A stretch of 64,000 nucleotides of DNA, taken from positions 38,440,617 through 38,504,616 of the forward strand of contig OZ007582.1 of NCBI GenBank assembly GCA_963931925.1, written 5' to 3'. Below the pieces are notes generated by a model that saw only the letters and a program-made list of their open reading frames with translations, did not search any database and had not been told where the DNA came from. This DNA comes from Onchidella celtica (lineage: Eukaryota > Mollusca > Gastropoda > Systellommatophora > Onchidiidae). Below are positions 57,806 to 64,000 of the stretch, piece by piece (within the stretch, counting starts at the first letter, position 1; every line of letters starts with the position of its first letter). The position numbers and the translations under genes are program-made.

Positions 57806-59419
57806 GCTGATGGCTGAAAGTTTAATATGACTTCACAGGTTTGCTCCATCATCTGGAAGTGCGTGATATCAGGGATGCATGATGTACAGACTGAAATGAA
57901 CATTTGCCAGCTAATATTTCCAAGAAGTAGCAAGACAGCTGACAACCCTGTCTGTAAATGGTTGATGGTTGTGTACCTACACTATAGTGAAAATCATTAG
58001 CTGTGGACACTGTTTTGACATATCAATCTTAATTTGTTCATCTCATTTACATCACAGATATAAATTGACAAGCATTCCAACAAGGCAAACAAAATTCATC
58101 ATATGCACTTGGGCCATGCCACCAAATTTAGATCCTTTTTTCATATACCAAGGGAAACAATCATAGAATCTAGTAATGCCTATGTGAATAAGCAGTCAGA
58201 GGCATGATGGTATTTTGATAGTTATCATTTTTGGGATCACATATAAATCCACACTTCACTGTTTCTTGATCCAGAATTCAGATTGTTATGAAAAAGTGTA
58301 AAGTTTAGTCAACATGATGTACTAAATCCTATCTCTGTTTCAGCAGTTTATATGGTCAAATAACAACATTAGAGGTGGATCTGAATAAAGTAAAAGGAAT
58401 CAATAAAATTTATGGAAACAACAGTAAATATTAAAAAACTTCAAACATGAAACAGAAAGCACAGAAAATCATAACCTGCCATTGGTTAGTATGAATTGAG
58501 AGCCATTTTAGGTAGATCTTTTTAATGATTTCAAAATTATAGCAGTTAAATAAAATAAAAAAATTCAGAGGAACACCACTGAAATATCAAGGTCAGATGA
58601 AACCAAAACTGTCATGATGACTACACACCACTGCTAACATTATCTACTAATTTTACTACCACTGCTATTATAGTACCAGACTTGCATTACCACACTACTA
58701 CTTACATCAACCAATGCTTGCCGTGACAGGGGTTCAATCCTTGATTTCCAAATGGCATCATTAGGAACAACAAAAATTGTGACCCTGCCATATTCACACG
58801 TGTTCCATCTCAGTCTCGCATCATGCTAGGACTAGAGTGAAAACGACTTAAAATCAATTACAGGTAAAAGCAGCATAATTGTTATCTTCAAAAAGTCTTT
58901 CTGAGAAAATCCTGGTTTTGGGTGGTCCAATTTGGAAAAAACTGTAGTCAGGTAGTATGTTAGTCTATGTGTCCACTGGTTGATCAGTAGGACAGACAAG
59001 TGGTTTAATATTATACACACATGTAGATACATGGACGACTGTTCATTTTATCAGTTCATCAGTATGTGTGCTTCAAATTTCATATTTAAAAGACTGTTCT
59101 GGTGTTCTATGAAAATATGCTAAAACCATGATGATACTCAAGGAAAGGGAGCTTTAATTTGTGTCAGTGTCATGGAAAAAGATATGATGAAATATTAACA
59201 AGAAATTATTACTAACCATTTTGATGCCCTTGGAAATAATGATGTCATCAGTCTCCACTTGAGGTCAAGACAGATGCACTCTTAGTATTGTTAACACTGT
59301 CGGGATCTTGTTAACACTGTTGGATCCACTGTCAACACTGGTAGATGCATTGTTGATGCTGCCAGGTGCATGTTCATACAAATTGGTGTTTGTTCATATA
59401 ATTGTATTCCAATTGATAT

Positions 59420-59625
59420 AATGAATGGATGGATGGATGGATGAAGTGAAGGACATATGGATGGATGGACGAGAAAAGGACACATGGGTAGCTGAACAAA
59501 GTGAAGGACATATGTGTGGATGGTCAGAAGGATGGACGGACATGTGGACAGATGGGTGGACAGATGGATGGACGGATGGACCGATGGGCCGAGGCATGGA
59601 TGGATAATTGTATGGATGAACCGAT
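59420..59625. repeat. (GGAT)n-type microsatellite, second B2 array
   Basis: An imperfect GGAT/GGAC array with AAGGACATATG interspersions. It is not present at the equivalent place in B1. Confidence 0.85.
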
Positions 59626-60376
59626 GGACAAGTTGATAAAACTATTAAAATACATGAAAATTTTAAAATATTTTTTTTTAAAAACCAACTCTTTTTAGCA
59701 TACACAGATTAGAGAGAAAAAAACTATGCTTGCCTGGGGGTGAAGTGGAAGCTACATGTAATTACATGTAGCTATGTAAACATATGCACCAACTCACTGT
59801 GATTGGCTGCTGGCCTCAGGTGTTTGACATAGTGGTGGTCATCCAGAATGTGGAGGAACAGGTAAACTCTCATGGTCAAACTCAACTTGCATGTTGAAGA
59901 TACCTCTGGGACTGAAAATCGAGAAGAGAAGGCCAAACAAGGCTGCTGCACAGGCAAAATTCTAAAAAAAAAAAAGAACTAATCCCTATCAAAAGAATAC
60001 ACAGAAACAAAAACAAGAAAAATAAAAGCAAGAAAAGTGGGGTGTGAATGCCAGGAGCAGCGAACCCCCTAAAATGAAGACCTAAAATACTCAATTTTCA
60101 ATCTATTTCTGCTATCCATCCCCAACCCACTACCCCATTCAGTGTCCCAGGCATATCGCCATTGCTACTTCAGAACCCTGTATCTCATACCGCCCCAATA
60201 AAGAATGTATCTCCAGTATTTGTCCCGTTTTATGAACGGTAAAAGACAAAATGCACCACTTCAGTTACATTAATTAAATGGATAAAAAAAAATATATAAA
60301 ATTATGGTACATTACGGTAGAACTATGGCAAGGGATATCACTGGGACAGGTGGAGAAGAATATTATTCAAACAATC

Positions 60377-61030
60377 CTATGGGTTCTTTCCGAATCTCTC
60401 CCTCCACATGAATTCATCCAAATGGCCAGAAAGCATGGTGTTGTGCACACCAGCTACATAATGTTTCTTACAGTTTTTGCAATAACATTCCACGTGCTTG
60501 GTGCAAACACCCGCCACGGGATCCACAAAATTCTGGATGTGAAATACCACCAAGCGTTCAAAAGGAGGTTGCACTGGAACAGTTGCAATATTATTGTATG
60601 ATGGCAATCCATCAGAATGAATTATGTTGCCAGGAGCAAATTCTCTGGGTAACTAATGGCAGCAGAGTAGCGGCAGATCTAATCTTTTTATGCTTCCTCT
60701 TTGCCACCAAGCTCTTGTCAATCTCAACGACATGATCAGGGGCCCCAAATATGGTAAGGATTACTGATTAAATGGTGGGAACATATATCATCAAAGTAGC
60801 ATTCCACTGGACTATGGTGGACCGAGCCACACTAATACAATGGTTCACACTGGTGATAGGTTCCTTAAAAGACCAGAGATAACAGCTGTACAATGTTAAT
60901 GAAAGATAAGAATTCTCCCAAAATGCCAGTCTTCAAAGACAATTTCACACTCTGGTAAAAGTTCAGTTTAGCCCCCCAAACTTCTCCTGCGCAGGGCAAG
61001 TTTGCGCCTTCCAATTTCATTTTAAAAATC
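60377..61030 (-). pseudogene. Merlin-type (ISXO2-like) transposase remnant (B2)
   Basis: The twin of 18472-19219. It keeps IIHSDGLPSYNNIA, FVDPVAGVCTKHVECY and LSGHLDEFMWRE at 60377-60640, VVEID upstream at about 60740, and decayed N-terminal helices up to about 61025. It has the same internal deletion as B1, so the element was already dead when block B was duplicated. The C-terminal end diverges after FMWRE. Confidence 0.75.
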
Positions 61031-62191
61031 ACCTGTTATTTTCACACGGTCCATAAAAAGAAAAGCCATGTCATTTTAGCCAGAATTCTAGGCAGGGAAT
61101 TGTAAATAATTGTAAAAAATACCGTAAAAAAAACCCAAAAAAACACATGTTTATAGAAGACTAACTCATCCCTCGGCGACCCTCCCTCCCCCTCCTCCCC
61201 CCCCCCCCCCCCCCGTGCATGGCCACTCCTAAAGTCGAGTCCTTGTGGGAATTTGTGAGCTCCCGCGGTTTGCAATATAAACTGTTACGGAGGGATTTGG
61301 TTTTGCTCTGGGAATAGCAGAATATGGATGCATAGAAAAATGGGGGGCTGAATTCACTTTAGCCCACACCCTAATGATATGGACATCTCCCCTTTCTCTG
61401 CTCACCTCAACCGCATTTCATCTGGGGCATTAAGCGGCCACATGTAGCCTACAGCAGGAAGGCGGAGTCGGCACTTGTAGATAATGTGGCCCCGTCTCTT
61501 CGTCCGCCATCTTCCACAGGTCTGGGTGGATCCAATACGGTATTCCTCATGTCAGTGATTTCGATAAGCGGAGAGTCAGAAAGAAGTGCATGTTCTACAA
61601 ATCTGTAAATGAGATAATCATATTGTTAGACTGGAACATCAACCCACTCAAAACGATGCTCAAAATCGTGAAGTTTGAAGAAAGAAGCGGCAAGAAAGCA
61701 AAAAGAAAGAAAAGAGAAAAAGAGGATATGTTACTGAAATCTCTCTGAAGGCAAGGTCAAACTAAAATTTGAACAGATTGAAATACATTGCATGCCCAGC
61801 TATTCTACATTCCCAGGAAAAATCCACTGTCAGTCGCAATGTTGGCGTAGATGTGTATTATTGTCGTAGCATTCGAGTATTGGATTTTTGTGACTAGGGT
61901 TAGAATTTTCTTTTAAAGTCCATCCCCGTCTCAAACGGAAATCTTTCTCAGATTGGAGCAAATTAAGGAGGCATTCCAATGGGTATCACTCATTAGGGAT
62001 ATTACGGGGACAAGACTAATATGATTGCCTGTGAGAAAGGGGATGCAAGGTATGAGATTTCCAAAGTTTAGATTCTGTTCAGGAGTGGGTCCAATCTATC
62101 TTACGTCTCCCGGCATTTATAGTAGGATGAGGTCCTTTGGTTTTTCAGGGGCCTTAGGCTAATGCTGTTGGCCCCGCCGGCATTTATAGTA

Positions 62192-62990
62192 CAGTAGTCT
62201 CCGTCTAAGAACCCGGTCAACGGGAGACAGAAAAAGCGGGTTCTTAGGCAGACCGGGCACTTAGGCGGATGCCAAATGATGCCACCCATGACCACCCGTG
62301 TCCATGGCTTATCTTCCTTGATTGTTCGGACCTGGGTCGTGACCTCATAATGAAAACTATGCGTTGGACATTTTTTTTCTTTAATTTTTTTTTTTTGCGA
62401 ATGGTCAAAGTTACGACTTATGGCTAGCAGATTGCTCTTTTCTGACAGTGATGTGTAGCGAATGGAATGATTCAAACTGAACAATCAAGTTGTGAATCAC
62501 AGATGCCGATTTTAGACAACATGAGGGATAGTGACACCCTGTGTAATAATCACAATCAGCCCCAAGTACATGTGCCATGCAAACCAAGCACATGGTCAAT
62601 TACGTATAAAATTCTGCCCCTCGAGTCAGACAACAATAGATGTTAGGTGGTGAGTGTGCTAATTTAGTCTAGGAGTGGCCTGCTTGCACACGAAAGACGT
62701 AACTAGGCTCCATCCTTTATATGGTTCGCCTCCCTCTACGTTCCCTCCACCCGTTCTCTTTCACTGTCCTGTGTGACTTTGTTTTATCCTGTCTACTTGA
62801 AAGAGAATTTTGTGTTTAATATAATGGACATTTTACGTAAAAGTGTGCTCATCTCTCGGTCAAATGCCGGGTTCTTAGGCGGATTTTTCGTTTCAGGGTG
62901 GGTTCTTACGCATGTAAATTACAGTGAAAAAATTCGGTTTCGCGGCAACAGCGGGTTCTAAGGCGGCGAGTTCTTAGACGGAGACTGATG
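62192..62990. mobile_element. Tigger/pogo-like MITE, 799 bp (B2)
   Basis: Starts CAGTAGTCTCCGTCTAAG after TA. Its right end is CGGAGACTGATG before TA, slightly mutated from ACTACTG. Same insertion as 20589-21392. Confidence 0.8.
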
Positions 62991-63519
62991 TATGTAGAAT
63001 CAGTCTAATTATAATGGTTGTTGAAGGGCGGTTCAAACATCATCTCTGATATAGCCTCATTAAATTGAAAAGGCAAAATCAACCTGCTCCCCATCAACAG
63101 TCTTAACTCGACAAAAAAAAGAAAAGTGCATTATACCTTCTTTAAGACTCTTTGAGGGAGTGTTAAAATATCCATGTCTTGTCTTCCAAGAGTTTAAACC
63201 ACTGTCATTAATAAAGTAAGAGAGAAATCCCTCCCAAAAAACAAAGCCAAAAAGAGGTAAACAAAGCACAGCCAAAAGCACATGTATTAAAAATAGAACT
63301 GCTCACTTTAAGGAAACACACTTATTTGTGAAGTGATTACTACTCGGGAAATTTTAAGAAAGAAAAAAAAAGTGGCACGGGGACTCCAGCACACATTACC
63401 CTACATAGCTACACTACATGTGCCGTTTGAATATGTGGTTGCGAGAGCACTTTTCCCATGACATGGACGATCCTAAGTCTAATACTAAAGTACCAGTTGC
63501 CCCTTAAGATCTAAGGAAG

Positions 63520-63756
63520 TAGGTTCTAATCCGTATGTTTTGTCCGGCCTACCCCCGACCAAACTCCACCCCAACTCTCAGTCCCTCAGAAGCGCCTCAA
63601 GGGAGGAAACTCGCCAGACCCTAAGCTTTACAGGCTAGTTGGGCATGACTAGCCGTGCGAGTACCTTGGTCGACCGCCGACCTCGACGCTACATGGAAGC
63701 AGGAGCCAGTAACCACCCGAGTTTCCCCAAAGTGGCTGTTCTGTACTATAAATAAA
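63520..63756 (+). other. Possible 3' gene end with AATAAA (B2)
   Basis: Nearly identical to 21920-22143, including the KLYRLVGHD-stop frame and AATAAA at 63751-63756. It is probably non-coding or a terminal exon; no decision is possible. Confidence 0.2.
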
Positions 63757-64000
63757 TTTTGGGTTTTCTTATATGACACAGAATCCATACATTGTCTTTC
63801 ATTATGGGTTTGACCTCATTATGCATAAACTCATATATTAAATTTATTCCTTTATCAACCTTACTCAAAACTTTTTGTTTTCATTCAAACACTTGGGTTT
63901 ATCGTTATTCATTAAAGATATGCACCTCTTGATAAACAGATTTCAAAATTTTGCAGTTTCAAAATATTAACAACTCAAGAACATGATTATCTACCTTTGC

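Larger units (their letters stand above)
53121..64000 (+). repeat. Segmental duplication block B, copy 2 (B2), runs off the window
   Basis: Colinear with B1 (12660-22383). It contains counterparts of the terminal exon, cysteine-rich exon, CAGCCAGC MITE, (GGAT)n array, Merlin remnant and Tigger-like MITE. It lacks the LINE of B1 and has extra sequence at 57730-60390. Gene-free stretches are 53121-53965, 54525-55600, 56180-57280, 57810-59400 and 61080-62190. Confidence 0.9.

Overview
This is animal nuclear DNA, most likely from a marine invertebrate. The signs are AT-rich sequence, very few long open frames, splice-like exon fragments, a THAP-domain gene, tRNA-derived SINEs, LINE 3' ends with trinucleotide tails, and Merlin, mariner and Tigger-like DNA transposon remains. 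The species cannot be named from the sequence alone. There are no bacterial features, no recognisable rRNA or tRNA genes, and no CRISPR array.

The window is built from tandem segmental duplications. Block A1 (about 0.6-10.3 kb) recurs as A2 (about 23.5-44.8 kb, enlarged by insertions). Block B1 (about 12.66-22.38 kb) recurs as B2 (about 53.12-64.0 kb, running off the end). A more diverged partial copy, B' (about 45.3-50.45 kb), lies between A2 and B2. Differences between copies are mostly clean insertions. They supply empty sites for several mobile elements and show which short reading frames survive duplication.

The outstanding feature is a complete 8.4-kb LTR retrotransposon at 35262-43661 on the minus strand. 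It has two 1192-bp LTRs differing at about three positions, a 5-bp target duplication (CCTTC), a 13-nt primer binding site of tRNA-Pro type, a polypurine tract, and one uninterrupted 1579-codon gag-pol frame. Its domains run gag, zinc knuckles, protease, integrase, reverse transcriptase, RNase H. Integrase therefore lies BEFORE reverse transcriptase, although every domain is of Ty3/gypsy type. This is the Ty1/copia-like order known from the Gmr1 group. The element looks recently active.

Host-like sequence is fragmentary. Each A block carries a minus-strand THAP-type zinc-finger gene with a tail of 10- and 16-residue repeats and a C-terminal coiled coil. Both copies are broken, and the LTR element sits inside the repeat array of the A2 copy. 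Each B block carries minus-strand exon candidates: a cysteine-rich exon and a phase-compatible terminal exon with a possible membrane segment, belonging to an unidentified gene. Each B block also carries a decayed Merlin-type transposase and a Tigger-like MITE. The rest is intronic or intergenic sequence with microsatellites, homopolymer runs and purine tracts.
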